Of a stretch of 52,710 bases of DNA, positions 8,384 through 17,070 are shown one piece after another. The notes beneath the pieces were generated by a model that did no database searches, was not told where the DNA came from, and worked only from the letters and a program-made list of their open reading frames with translations. Numbering within the stretch: the first letter of the stretch is position 1; every line of letters begins with the position of its first letter. The stretch covers positions 1 through 52,710 of the forward strand of contig PLRJ01000061.1 in assembly GCA_003163855.1 (NCBI GenBank), read 5' to 3'. Position numbers and translations under genes: made by a program. The stretch is from Bryobacterales bacterium. GTDB taxonomy: Bacteria > Acidobacteriota > Terriglobia > Bryobacterales > Bryobacteraceae.

Positions 8384-8938
8384 TTACTTCGTGCTGCGCG
8401 CCATCTTTTCACGCAGCTTCTTCTCCGCATCCGGACCCCAATACGCGCAGTCCAGCTGGAGAAAAACACTAGTGTAAGGAATGGTCATGTTCGTCTTAAT
8501 GATTAAAACGCGAAAAGTCTTGCTAACATCGTCCAGCTTGGCAATAAGCTTTTCGTGCGGCAACGTCTGCACTGGCTTGCCACTAAGAATCTCCGCCAGC
8601 GAATCGCGGTAACTACCTACGCCGGGGGCATCTTCTTCGTCCAGAAAGCTAAGCTCCTGGTCGGTATAGATGATGGGTGTAACGTGCCTTGCATCGGCCA
8701 ATTGCCCCATCACACCGCGCAGAACTTCCTCTTGACCTGCGCCCGAAACAACCGTCTCAATGCCGTCTTTTGATTGCGCTGGGTAGGCTGAATCTGCAAT
8801 GACAATCCAATTGCGATGCCCATAAAGGGGAATACGCTCGGCGACCAGCGCCGTCCAATCCTTGGCCGTATCCGCCGCGCTTGAATGCATCGCGCTCATC
8901 GCCCAGCAGCATAACAGCACCCGAATCAGGTTTTTCAT
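8384..8938 (-). CDS. Exported RbsD/FucU-like (pyranase/mutarotase fold) protein
   Basis: The protein has 184 residues with a signal peptide (MKNLIRVLLCCWAMSAMHSSAA). The mature part has YGHRNWIVIADSAYP, which resembles the GH(G/R)xxIVIADA segment of D-ribose pyranase (RbsD) and fucose mutarotase (FucU). It ends with IPYTSVFLQLD, similar to their PYANVIL end. RbsD and FucU are cytoplasmic and interconvert sugar anomers. An exported copy is unusual, so its substrate may differ or it may be a binding protein. It begins 6 bp after the stop of the TPR protein upstream, so the two are probably one operon. The assignment rests on two motifs and is an inference. Confidence 0.7.
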   Translation of the reverse strand: MKNLIRVLLCCWAMSAMHSSAADTAKDWTALVAERIPLYGHRNWIVIADSAYPAQSKDGIETVVSGAGQEEVLRGVMGQLADARHVTPIIYTDQELSFLDEEDAPGVGSYRDSLAEILSGKPVQTLPHEKLIAKLDDVSKTFRVLIIKTNMTIPYTSVFLQLDCAYWGPDAEKKLREKMARSTK

Positions 8939-8944
8939 GAATGG

Positions 8945-10192
8945 CTATTTAGGTTGATTACTCGCCTGCGCCGCTTTCGCCTGTTCAATGCGAGCCAGTT
9001 GTTTGCGTGCCTGCTCCGCGCTCTTGCCCGCGGGAGCTTCGTCCAAATACGCCTTAAGATGGTCCGCCGCTTCCGCCAGATCTCCCCGAGCCGAAGTCAA
9101 ATCCGCCAGCATTCGTTCCGCATCCGGATAAGCATGGGCACGGTCCAACTTCACCAGGCTGCGCGCGCTCTTCTCCGCTTCCGCATCCCGCTTCAAATTG
9201 TAATTAGCCAGCGCGTTGTACCAGAATGAACTCGGAAATTCCACCGGGTTCAGATCGATCGCCTCTTTGCTGTATTTCTCCGCGTCTTCCCATTTAGTTG
9301 AAGACGCGCTTAGCCGCGCCAGCCTGTCGTAAGGACTCACGAATTTCGCGTCAGCGTTTATAGCCGCCGTGTAATCCTCAGCCGCATTGGCGTTCTTATT
9401 CAATTTCTCCTGCACTTGGCCTAACTGGAACCAGGCCTCGGCATACTTCGGATATTCTTTGGTTGCTTCCTGCAGCTTTCCTTCGGCCTCTTCATACTTG
9501 CCCTTCTGCGCCGCCTGCATTCCTTTCGCAAAATCCTTCTGCGCTGCCTTCGGCGCCAGCGAACTTGTAAGGCTGATGGTCGTGCCCTTGACGTTAGCCA
9601 AGCGGTGCAGCACAATCGTTCCTACTTCGGGATCGTCCATCGAATGCCTGCTACCCAGTTGCACCGAGTCCGACCGGTATCCCGGGTAGGCCGCGCGCAA
9701 CTCGCAGTCCATCAATACACTTGTCGTGCCCACCGCCGAAGCAGGCAGCGACGCGCCAAAAGGATTGTAGGCGGAATTCGATCCATTGCTGTTACTGCCG
9801 CCCGAGTAGGATGCGTCGGTGGCCGACTGGTTAAATGAACTTGGTCCGCCAACCTGGAACGAAAAGTGCCCTTTTGAGTCGGTATGCGATTCCAATCGTG
9901 GATTGCCCCGGCACACGCGCTCGATGCGAACATCCGTATTGGGCGGCGTCCCGTCGTCAAACAGTACACTGCCCGACAAGAAGATCGGTCGGCTCAAATC
10001 GCCCGAGTTACTGGTGCTGTTAATCGGCGAATTCCTATTGGTGGTCGTCGCACCGAGCGTACTGGTCGATACGCCACTCGCCGGACCCGCCGAATTGGAC
10101 GGCGCACTGGGCTTCTGCGCCGCAATCTCTCCCGCAGCCATCAGTGCAAACCCCGCAAAAACAGCAGCTCGGTAACAATCTCGTGAATTCAA
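8945..10192 (-). CDS. Exported TPR protein with N-terminal carboxypeptidase-regulatory-like domain
   Basis: This 415-residue protein starts at a TTG (10192), with AAGGGG eight bases upstream. A signal peptide (about residues 8-25) is followed by a Ser/Thr/Asn-rich linker. Then comes an Ig-like segment with LSGSVLFDDGTPP, SHTDSKGHFSFQVG and CELRAAYPGYRS, typical of carboxypeptidase-regulatory-like domains. Residues about 215-400 are TPRs (GMQAAQKGKYEEAEGKLQEA, AEAWFQLGQVQEKLNKNANA and others). This architecture is frequent in Acidobacteriota. It probably acts in the periplasm or at the outer membrane; no enzyme activity is expected. It precedes the RbsD/FucU-like gene by 6 bp. Confidence 0.85.
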   Translation of the reverse strand: MNSRDCYRAAVFAGFALMAAGEIAAQKPSAPSNSAGPASGVSTSTLGATTTNRNSPINSTSNSGDLSRPIFLSGSVLFDDGTPPNTDVRIERVCRGNPRLESHTDSKGHFSFQVGGPSSFNQSATDASYSGGSNSNGSNSAYNPFGASLPASAVGTTSVLMDCELRAAYPGYRSDSVQLGSRHSMDDPEVGTIVLHRLANVKGTTISLTSSLAPKAAQKDFAKGMQAAQKGKYEEAEGKLQEATKEYPKYAEAWFQLGQVQEKLNKNANAAEDYTAAINADAKFVSPYDRLARLSASSTKWEDAEKYSKEAIDLNPVEFPSSFWYNALANYNLKRDAEAEKSARSLVKLDRAHAYPDAERMLADLTSARGDLAEAADHLKAYLDEAPAGKSAEQARKQLARIEQAKAAQASNQPK

Positions 10193-10380
10193 CTTCGCAC
10201 CCCTTCCTTTTGCACTACAAGGTGGCGATGGCCAAAGTATCGCACAAATATAGGATCGGCGGATGCATCCCCAGGCGCTAATATAAGCGCGTAAAGTTTC
10301 TTGCCTGTCAGATACGAGGAGATTTCGAGTGGTCGCCGGGTGACAGAGTCCTGAACGTCCAGGCCTCTGATGCCGATGCC

Positions 10381-12162
10381 CTACCGGGGAACCGACTGAA
10401 AATCCTTATCCGAATCCGAAGTAGTCGAATCCGTTCCCCAGACCGCCTTAGCCCCGGCAAACGTACTCGTTCCCCAAACCGAACTGGTTCCCCACATCGC
10501 CTTAAATGCCGAATCCGTACTCGTGCCCCACACTGCCGATGTTCCCCAAACCGCCTTATCCGCATCGACCAACGATGTTCCCCAAACGGCCGATGTATCC
10601 CACACCGAGCTATTCGTGCCAATCGATCCCCCGCCAAAGGCGTTTGTGTTGTCCCATATCGAAGACGGATCAAACGTCAGATACACGTTCCCACTACTGG
10701 CGTCATAGACCGCTGCCGGCGACATCGCCGTACCCGTTGCGACATCGTGGTTGTTCATCGCAGCAGCAATATCCAGGTAGCCCGCACCCACCGTCATAAT
10801 GTCGTACTGACTGACAAACACCTGCCCGGTCACTGGATCCACCGCTGTGCTCGACTCAGGAAAAGTCTTGTACGCCGTCTTCATCAAGCGCGCCTTCACT
10901 TGATCCGGCGTCAGGTCCGGATGCTGCTGCAAAATATCCGCTGCCGCACCGCTCACTACCGGAGTAGCCATGCTCGTCCCGTTCAGCATCAGAAAGTACT
11001 TCGACGGCGCGTTGCTGGTCGTTTCCTTGTAATAGGAGATAGGCACCACGTCCGCCGCTTCTCCGCCTAACGTTGAATTCGGCGACAACAAAGACACAAC
11101 GTGGTTACCCGGAGCAACCAAGTCGGGTTTTACAATATGGTCCACCAGGGTCGGCCCTTTCGAGCTATAACTGGCAACCAAATCATCGGTCCGCGCATAA
11201 GTTCCCATCGCCTTCATCGCGCCCACCGTAATGACGTAAGGGTCGTTGCCGGGCGACTCAATGGTTGCGTAGCCGTCGTTGCCGAATGAGTTGTCGCGCC
11301 CGTCGTTCCCAGCTGCCGCGACCACCACAATTCCTGCCTTCCACGCCGCCTCCGCCGCTTGGCATACCGGATCCAGTTTGTAGCTTTCATAAACCGGCCT
11401 CCCGAGCGACAGATTGATAACCCGAATGTTGAAAATCTTTCGCAGGCTGATCGCCTTATCAATAGCGGAGATCAGCGCGCTGTCGCTACCCTGGCCGCTG
11501 GCATCCAACACCTTCAAGTTGATCAGCGACGAACTCGGCGCCATGCCTATGAACGCGCGAGTGCAATCGGCGCACTCAGAACCTAGCCCGTCTGAACCAA
11601 CAATTCCGGCTACGTGGGTGCCATGGCCATAACGGTCGCCGCCATCACCGCCGGTAAAATCCTGGGTATAAACAACGCGCGGCAGTAGTCCTACCGAGGC
11701 TACATCAATGCCGCTATCAATGATCGCTACACCTATGCCGCGTCCCGTCAAGTTCGCTTTCCAGGCGGTGGGCGCATTCACCGCCGCCGCCGTGTAATCC
11801 AGGCGCGCTGCCAGCGCGCGGTCCGGCGTTATGTACAGCACGTTTGTATCGTTGCTTAAGGTTTGAATTGCCGAAGCTGGAAGCGTACAAACCAGGATAT
11901 TGACCGATTCCATCAACTGATTGACAACTCCGCCAAGGCCCACAATTCGCGCAAGTATCGCTGTTGTGTCGCTGACTGTTGTCCCCAAAACCCCCGCGAG
12001 GGTTGGGTTGGTCGTCCCGCTTGCCGGTGCGTACTGAACTATCACTCTTACGCTTCCCGTTCCAGCCGCTTTAAGATCCTGCGACATCTTTGCCGTCGCG
12101 CCAGAAAGAACATTCAATCCCACGGAACAAAACACTGCGATGGCCAGCCACTTCTTAGGCAA
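10381..12162 (-). CDS. Secreted subtilisin-like serine protease (S8) with WGTS repeat tail
   Basis: The frame is open up to 12414, but a near-perfect Shine-Dalgarno AAGGAGG sits five bases before a TTG at 12162, directly followed by a signal peptide (MPKKWLAIAVFCSVGLN...). This gives 593 residues. A prodomain is followed by the catalytic domain with the full triad: D149 in VAIIDSGID, H180 in YGHGTHVAG and S397 in NGTSMATPVVSGAA. The last 80 residues contain serial VWGTS-type motifs, listed separately. It is exported and probably digests proteins outside the cell or in the periplasm. It is divergent from the hybrid sensor kinase, with 234 bp between the two starts. The longer upstream extension has no signal peptide and is rejected. 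Confidence 0.92.
   Translation of the reverse strand: MPKKWLAIAVFCSVGLNVLSGATAKMSQDLKAAGTGSVRVIVQYAPASGTTNPTLAGVLGTTVSDTTAILARIVGLGGVVNQLMESVNILVCTLPASAIQTLSNDTNVLYITPDRALAARLDYTAAAVNAPTAWKANLTGRGIGVAIIDSGIDVASVGLLPRVVYTQDFTGGDGGDRYGHGTHVAGIVGSDGLGSECADCTRAFIGMAPSSSLINLKVLDASGQGSDSALISAIDKAISLRKIFNIRVINLSLGRPVYESYKLDPVCQAAEAAWKAGIVVVAAAGNDGRDNSFGNDGYATIESPGNDPYVITVGAMKAMGTYARTDDLVASYSSKGPTLVDHIVKPDLVAPGNHVVSLLSPNSTLGGEAADVVPISYYKETTSNAPSKYFLMLNGTSMATPVVSGAAADILQQHPDLTPDQVKARLMKTAYKTFPESSTAVDPVTGQVFVSQYDIMTVGAGYLDIAAAMNNHDVATGTAMSPAAVYDASSGNVYLTFDPSSIWDNTNAFGGGSIGTNSSVWDTSAVWGTSLVDADKAVWGTSAVWGTSTDSAFKAMWGTSSVWGTSTFAGAKAVWGTDSTTSDSDKDFQSVPR
10429..10662 (-). repeat. WGTS-type short repeats encoded at the end of the subtilase
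   Basis: The encoded C-terminal segment holds SIWDNT, SVWDTS, AVWGTS, AVWGTS, AVWGTS, AMWGTS, SVWGTS and AVWGTD-type units. They are arranged as tight pairs separated by 5-8 residue linkers such as LVDADK, TDSAFK and TFAGAK. The DNA shows recurring 'gttccccaaac' or 'gttccccacac' blocks. The regular Trp spacing suggests a beta-rich or solenoid tail. Confidence 0.85.
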
Positions 12163-12167
12163 ATATT

Positions 12168-12174
12168 CCTCCTT
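12168..12174 (-). promoter_or_regulatory. Shine-Dalgarno site deciding the TTG start of the subtilase
   Basis: On the minus strand AAGGAGG occupies these bases, with the 5-base spacer AATAT before TTG at 12162-12160. It is the strongest ribosome binding site near the gene and places the start directly before the signal peptide. Confidence 0.85.
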
Positions 12175-12396
12175 GCAGGCAGAAACTCTCCAGCCGGTTT
12201 TCTGCCTGTAAAAGGCACATCGGATGAATCCGAAAGAATTTGAAAGCCGAAACACCCGTTGAATTACCTGTTTGGTAATGGACATACGTAATCTCGGGTG
12301 GGAGAAGCGCCGATGAGTAATCAGGACAGTTGCTGCGGTGTTTTCAAAGTGCGGGTACCGTAGCGCGCATCGAAAACAGATCTTCCAACACTCTCT

Positions 12397-15300
12397 ATGA
12401 CTCTCAGGACGCAAGCGGCAGGTTTTTTCGCTGCCTTCTTATGCCTGCTGTCTCTGCCGGTGAAAGCTGCGCTCGATCCGTCACTTGCCATCAGCCAGTA
12501 CATTCATGATGTCTGGAAGACCGGAAATGGGCTGCCTCAAAACTCCATTCTCGCTATCGCCCAAACCCACGATGGCTACCTCTGGTTGGCCACGGAAGTA
12601 GGCCTGGTCCGTTTCGATGGTGTTCGCTTCGTCACTTTTGATTCCCGCAACACCTCTGCCTTCACCAGTAACGAGGTGGACGCTTTGCTGGCGGACCGCG
12701 CGGGCAATCTTTGGATCGGAACCCGCAGTGGCCTCATCTCGATGAGCCAGGGCCGCTTTCGGATGGTATTTACGAAAGCGGAGCTGCAGAATTCCTCCGT
12801 TTCAGCTCTCTTTGAGGATTCGGCCGGCACGATCTGGATTGGAACGGACGGCGGAGGAGTCAGCGCCTTCAACAAAGGCCAGCTCAAAACCTATAAGCGG
12901 CGTAATGGGTTGACCGACGACGTCGTTTTCGCGTTCGCCTCCGATCGCCACGGCGGCATTTGGATTGGGACGCATGCCGGCTTGAGTCACTGGTCTTCCG
13001 GAAGTTTCCTCCCGGCAATCTCAAAGCCGTTTCTTGTTTCCCTGGATATTCGATCGCTGTGCGTCGATCGAAGTGGCGCCTTGTGGGTAGGCACCAATAA
13101 AGACGGCCTGCGCCACATCGATCCCGATGGAACACTGGCCACCTATACCCGCAGAAATGGACTTTCAGGCGACCAGATATGGTCCATTAAGGAAGATTCT
13201 CTCGGGGTAATTTGGGTTGGAACCGACGCAGGGTTGACTAGAATTGACGGGGGCGCATTCACCCGTTATACGCAGGAGAACGGCCTCTCCGGCGACGTCG
13301 TCACCACCACATTTGAAGACGCTGAAGGGAGTCTGTGGGTCGGCAGTTCGGGCGGCGGCCTCAATCGCTTTCGGCAAGGTTCCTTCGCTCCATTTGGCAA
13401 GACCGAAGGCCTATCAAGTAACGTCACACTCGCTACCTATCAGGATCGCGAAGGTGCACTCTGGATCGGCACCTTTAACGCCGGAGTGAACCGCTTGAAA
13501 AACGGCAGCATTCAGACATTTCGCATTGGAAACGGTCTTCCGGACGATACCGTCTTTTCAGTCGTGCAGGATGGACATGGCGACCACTGGTTTGGTACCA
13601 GGAGCGGCCTGAGTCGCCTTCACAACGGGCGCGTTCAATTCTACGGCCCCTCTGCCGGCGCCCCTCAAAGTGCTGTTCAATGCACCTTCGTCGATAATCA
13701 TGGCGGTGTGTGGTCCGGCTCCCGAGCCGGTCTTACCCACTTTGACGGCGGCCGTTTCACCACCTACACTACGCAAGATGGACTCTTAAGCAATAATGTT
13801 TTCGCCATCTACCAGGTTCCCGGCCAGGAGGCTCTCTGGGTGGGAACTGACCGCGGATTGAATGAGCTCTCGAATGGCGTTTTCCGATCCTTTTCAGCAT
13901 CATCTGCCGGGGCAAAAAAAGGACCCTCTGATGACATCATCTTCTCCATCACCGGCGAGGACGATGGTACGCTCTGGCTCGGCACCAATGGCGGCGGTCT
14001 GCTGCGTTTCCAGAACGGGCATTTCATCAGATTTACAACGAAGGAAGGTTTGTTCGACGACGCCGTTTTTAAGATTCTTGACGATGGCGCCGGCTCACTT
14101 TGGTTGTCAAGCAACCTGGGCGTCTCGCGCGTTGCCAAGGATCAGCTCAATGCTTTCGCCGCGCACCGCATCCATAAAATCTCCTATCGTGCTTTCGGCA
14201 CTGCTGACGGCATGCGCATCGCTGAATGCAACGGCGGCTTTCAACCAGCCGGCTGGCGTCTTGCCGATGGTCGCTTGCTATTCCCAACCATGCTGGGAGT
14301 GGCCGCTACTCAGCCGCGCAGCGTAGCGTTAGACACGCGGGCGCCGAAGCTCGTAATCGAACGTGTTTCTGTGGACAACCGCGATCTGATAGGGACTGGA
14401 GTTCTGGAGCCGCCTCCGGGCAAAGGCCAGTTGGAATTTCAATACACGGCTTTGAGCTTCATCAACCCTGAAAAGATCCACTTCAAATACATGCTGAAGG
14501 AGTATGAAGATGATTGGGTAGACGCAGGCACGCGCCGCACCGCCTACTACACCAATATTCCACCGGGAACTTATACCTTCCGCGTAATGGCAGCCAATGC
14601 CGAGGGCGTTTGGAGTCGCGCCGATGCCACCGTCACGGTGACGCTCCCTCCACACTTCTACCAGACGCTGCCGTTCCGTTTCCTTGAACTAGTCGCCTTG
14701 CTTAGCCTGGTGGCGGCGGCCTACGGCATTCGCGTCAGGAACATGCGCATGCGCGAGAAAAAATTATTGGAGCTGGTGGAAGAGCGCACTCAAGCCCTGA
14801 GCGGCAGCGAAAAACAGTTTCGCCAGTTGGCGGAGCACATTCACGAAGTCTTCTGGATACTGGACCCGCAATCGGGTTCCTTCCTTTATGTCAGTCCCGC
14901 TTTTGACGATATATGGGGCTTTCCGGCCCCTAAGGTGATGGAGGATCCAGACGCGTGGTTTACCGCTGTTCATCCGGACGACCGCGCCGCTATTGTTAAG
15001 CTGCGCCAGCGGCAGCGTGGCGGCAAAGTGCTTGAGGGCGAGTATCGACTGACGCGCAAAGATGCCAACGGTGCGGAAGTTGTGCGCTGGGTGTCGGACC
15101 GCGCCTTTCCAGTTTATGATCACTTCGGTTGCCTCGACCGCGTAGTTGGTGTTGTCGAAGACATTACCGAGCGCAAAGAAGCCGAAGAAATCCTGCGTTT
15201 ATCCAACCACGAGCTCGAGAAACGCGTTAGCGAGCGCACCAAGGAGTTGATCCTGGTGAACGAGGCGTTGAAGAACGAAAACGAAGAACGGCGCCGCACC

Positions 15301-16446
15301 GAGGCGCAGCTTAAGACCGCCAAGGAGGCCGCCGAGGCTGCCAATCAGGCGAAAAGCATGTTCCTGGCCAACATGAGCCACGAACTCAGGACACCCATGA
15401 ACGGCGTACTCGGCATGACGCGGCTTGCCCTCAACACCGAACTCGACCCGGAGCAAAAAGAGTATCTGGAAACGGCAAACCAGTCAGCGACTTCACTGCT
15501 GAATTTGATCGACGACATTCTGAATTTCTCGAATGTGGAAAGCCGCAAAGTGGCGTTGCGGCGCGTCGCCTTCAATCCACGCGAGTTGATTGAACAGACA
15601 ACCTCCCTGCTCATCGTGCGGGCGAACGCGAAGAAACTTCTGCTGCAGACTTCCGTGGCGGAAGACGTCCCCCAAGTTGTAACTGGCGACCCTGAATGTT
15701 TGCGTAAGGTACTCATCAACCTCATCGGCAATGCCATCAAGTTCACCTCCGAGGGCAAGATAGCCGTCTCTGCCGCTATTACCCAAAATACCGGCTCGAA
15801 CCTAACGCTGCAATTCTGCGTCGCCGATACAGGCAAGGGCATTCCAAAATCGAAATTGGAAATGATCTTCGACCCATTTACGCAAGCTGACAGCACTTTT
15901 ACCCGCGAATACGGAGGCGCGGGCATTGGTCTGTCTATTTGCTCGCAGCTGGTCTCGTTGATGCAAGGCGCCATCTGGGTGGAAAGCGAAGAAGGCAAAG
16001 GCAGTCAATTCTATTTCACGGCCCGCCTGCAACTGCCACCGGCAACCACCGGTTCAGATGCTCATTGGCGGATACTGCTGGTTGAAGATAATATCGTGAA
16101 TCAGCGCGTGGCTTGCCGCTTGTTGCAGAAAGCCGGTCATAGCGTAACTCTCGCCGGCAATGGCCGGGATGCGCTTTCCGCTTTAGAGAAATGTAACTGG
16201 AAGGTAGACGCCATCCTGATGGACGTTCAAATGCCTGAAATGGACGGCTTGGAAGCCACTCGTGCTATCCGCCGCCACGAGGCCGACACTGGCGCTCATC
16301 TACCCATTATTGCTCTGACTGCGCATACCACCAAGAGCGACGAAGATGGTTGTCTCGAAGCCGGTATGGACAAATTTCTGACAAAGCCGATCGATCAAGA
16401 CGCGCTGCTGGCAGCGCTAAATGAAGTAATGGCAAGTGTGGTTTGA
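12397..16446 (+). CDS. Propeller-sensor hybrid histidine kinase with C-terminal receiver
   Basis: The 1349-residue protein has a signal peptide (about 1-25). Next is a periplasmic two-component-regulator beta-propeller (about 35-620) made of repeated 'LWIGT..GL.RF..G.F..Y....GL' units, and a Y_Y_Y domain (about 690-755). One membrane segment lies at about 765-785 ([17 protein letters not shown]). A PAS domain follows (about 805-930), then a HisKA domain with the phospho-accepting H995 in SHELRTP. The HATPase has [16 protein letters not shown] and GAGIGLSI. A receiver domain ends the protein, with phospho-acceptor D1276 in [11 protein letters not shown]. Such sensors often detect polysaccharide fragments. 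No DNA-binding output domain is present, so a separate partner must carry the response. ATG at 12397 has no obvious ribosome site. Its neighbour is a divergent subtilase. Confidence 0.93.
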   Translation: MTLRTQAAGFFAAFLCLLSLPVKAALDPSLAISQYIHDVWKTGNGLPQNSILAIAQTHDGYLWLATEVGLVRFDGVRFVTFDSRNTSAFTSNEVDALLADRAGNLWIGTRSGLISMSQGRFRMVFTKAELQNSSVSALFEDSAGTIWIGTDGGGVSAFNKGQLKTYKRRNGLTDDVVFAFASDRHGGIWIGTHAGLSHWSSGSFLPAISKPFLVSLDIRSLCVDRSGALWVGTNKDGLRHIDPDGTLATYTRRNGLSGDQIWSIKEDSLGVIWVGTDAGLTRIDGGAFTRYTQENGLSGDVVTTTFEDAEGSLWVGSSGGGLNRFRQGSFAPFGKTEGLSSNVTLATYQDREGALWIGTFNAGVNRLKNGSIQTFRIGNGLPDDTVFSVVQDGHGDHWFGTRSGLSRLHNGRVQFYGPSAGAPQSAVQCTFVDNHGGVWSGSRAGLTHFDGGRFTTYTTQDGLLSNNVFAIYQVPGQEALWVGTDRGLNELSNGVFRSFSASSAGAKKGPSDDIIFSITGEDDGTLWLGTNGGGLLRFQNGHFIRFTTKEGLFDDAVFKILDDGAGSLWLSSNLGVSRVAKDQLNAFAAHRIHKISYRAFGTADGMRIAECNGGFQPAGWRLADGRLLFPTMLGVAATQPRSVALDTRAPKLVIERVSVDNRDLIGTGVLEPPPGKGQLEFQYTALSFINPEKIHFKYMLKEYEDDWVDAGTRRTAYYTNIPPGTYTFRVMAANAEGVWSRADATVTVTLPPHFYQTLPFRFLELVALLSLVAAAYGIRVRNMRMREKKLLELVEERTQALSGSEKQFRQLAEHIHEVFWILDPQSGSFLYVSPAFDDIWGFPAPKVMEDPDAWFTAVHPDDRAAIVKLRQRQRGGKVLEGEYRLTRKDANGAEVVRWVSDRAFPVYDHFGCLDRVVGVVEDITERKEAEEILRLSNHELEKRVSERTKELILVNEALKNENEERRRTEAQLKTAKEAAEAANQAKSMFLANMSHELRTPMNGVLGMTRLALNTELDPEQKEYLETANQSATSLLNLIDDILNFSNVESRKVALRRVAFNPRELIEQTTSLLIVRANAKKLLLQTSVAEDVPQVVTGDPECLRKVLINLIGNAIKFTSEGKIAVSAAITQNTGSNLTLQFCVADTGKGIPKSKLEMIFDPFTQADSTFTREYGGAGIGLSICSQLVSLMQGAIWVESEEGKGSQFYFTARLQLPPATTGSDAHWRILLVEDNIVNQRVACRLLQKAGHSVTLAGNGRDALSALEKCNWKVDAILMDVQMPEMDGLEATRAIRRHEADTGAHLPIIALTAHTTKSDEDGCLEAGMDKFLTKPIDQDALLAALNEVMASVV

Positions 16447-16455
16447 GGTTGCCAT

Positions 16456-17052
16456 TCAATCCCGCAATTTAGCCGGCACCGGCTCCCAGACCGGCACGTA
16501 GCTGCGCATGGCAGCCAGGACTTCCGATAATTCCTTGCCCACCAGCAAACGCTTGCGATCCTTGGCCTTCAACAATTCCTCAGCAACTGCATGATCCAGA
16601 AACGCGAGCAGCGAATCGAAATAACCTTCCACATTCCACAATCCGCACGGCTTGTTATGGATCCCCAACTGGGCCCAGGTCAACGCCTCGCACAGTTCGT
16701 CCATTGTGCCCCAGCCGCCCGGCAGCACCAGAAATGCATCCGAAAAGCCTGTCATTTTTGCCTTGCGTTCATGCATCGATCCGACGATATGCATCTCGCT
16801 GAGTCCCCGATGCGCGACTTCCATATCCACCAGCGCCTGCGGCATCACACCAATGACCCGGCCGCCGCTACTGATCGCACTGTCGGCCAGCGCTCCCATC
16901 AAACCCCGGCACCCTCCTCCGTACACGACATCGGTGCCATCAGCTGCCAATTGCCGGCCTAACTGCTGCGCCGCCTGAACGTAAGCCGCCCGTCTTCCCG
17001 GGTTCGAGCCGCAGAACACGCACACCCGTCTGAACGCTACATAATCTGCCAT
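16456..17052 (-). CDS. LOG-family protein (putative cytokinin riboside 5'-monophosphate phosphoribohydrolase)
   Basis: This 198-residue protein has the Rossmann-like LOG fold: VCVFCGSNPG at the N-terminus, VVYGGGCRGLMG, and the signature SMHERKAKMTGFSDAFLVLP then GGWGTMDE. The PGGxGTxxE motif is the catalytic and nucleotide-binding site of phosphoribohydrolases that split nucleoside monophosphates into base and ribose 5-phosphate. Trp replaces the usual Tyr/Phe within PGG-GT. It lies 18 bp after the GH31 gene on the same strand, and converges with the kinase gene at 9 bp. In bacteria the true substrate is often AMP or related nucleotides, so the cytokinin name should be read as family only. 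Confidence 0.9.
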   Translation of the reverse strand: MADYVAFRRVCVFCGSNPGRRAAYVQAAQQLGRQLAADGTDVVYGGGCRGLMGALADSAISSGGRVIGVMPQALVDMEVAHRGLSEMHIVGSMHERKAKMTGFSDAFLVLPGGWGTMDELCEALTWAQLGIHNKPCGLWNVEGYFDSLLAFLDHAVAEELLKAKDRKRLLVGKELSEVLAAMRSYVPVWEPVPAKLRD

Positions 17053-17070
17053 CTAGCCTTATTTTCGCAA

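Noticed and set aside
10275..10290. GCGCT-AATATA-AGCGC hairpin after the subtilase
   Set aside because: Only five pairs and no U-run in either direction.
12163..12414. 84-residue extension of the subtilase
   Set aside because: It overlaps the divergent kinase gene start and lacks a signal peptide; the TTG at 12162 has a strong ribosome site and a signal peptide right after it.
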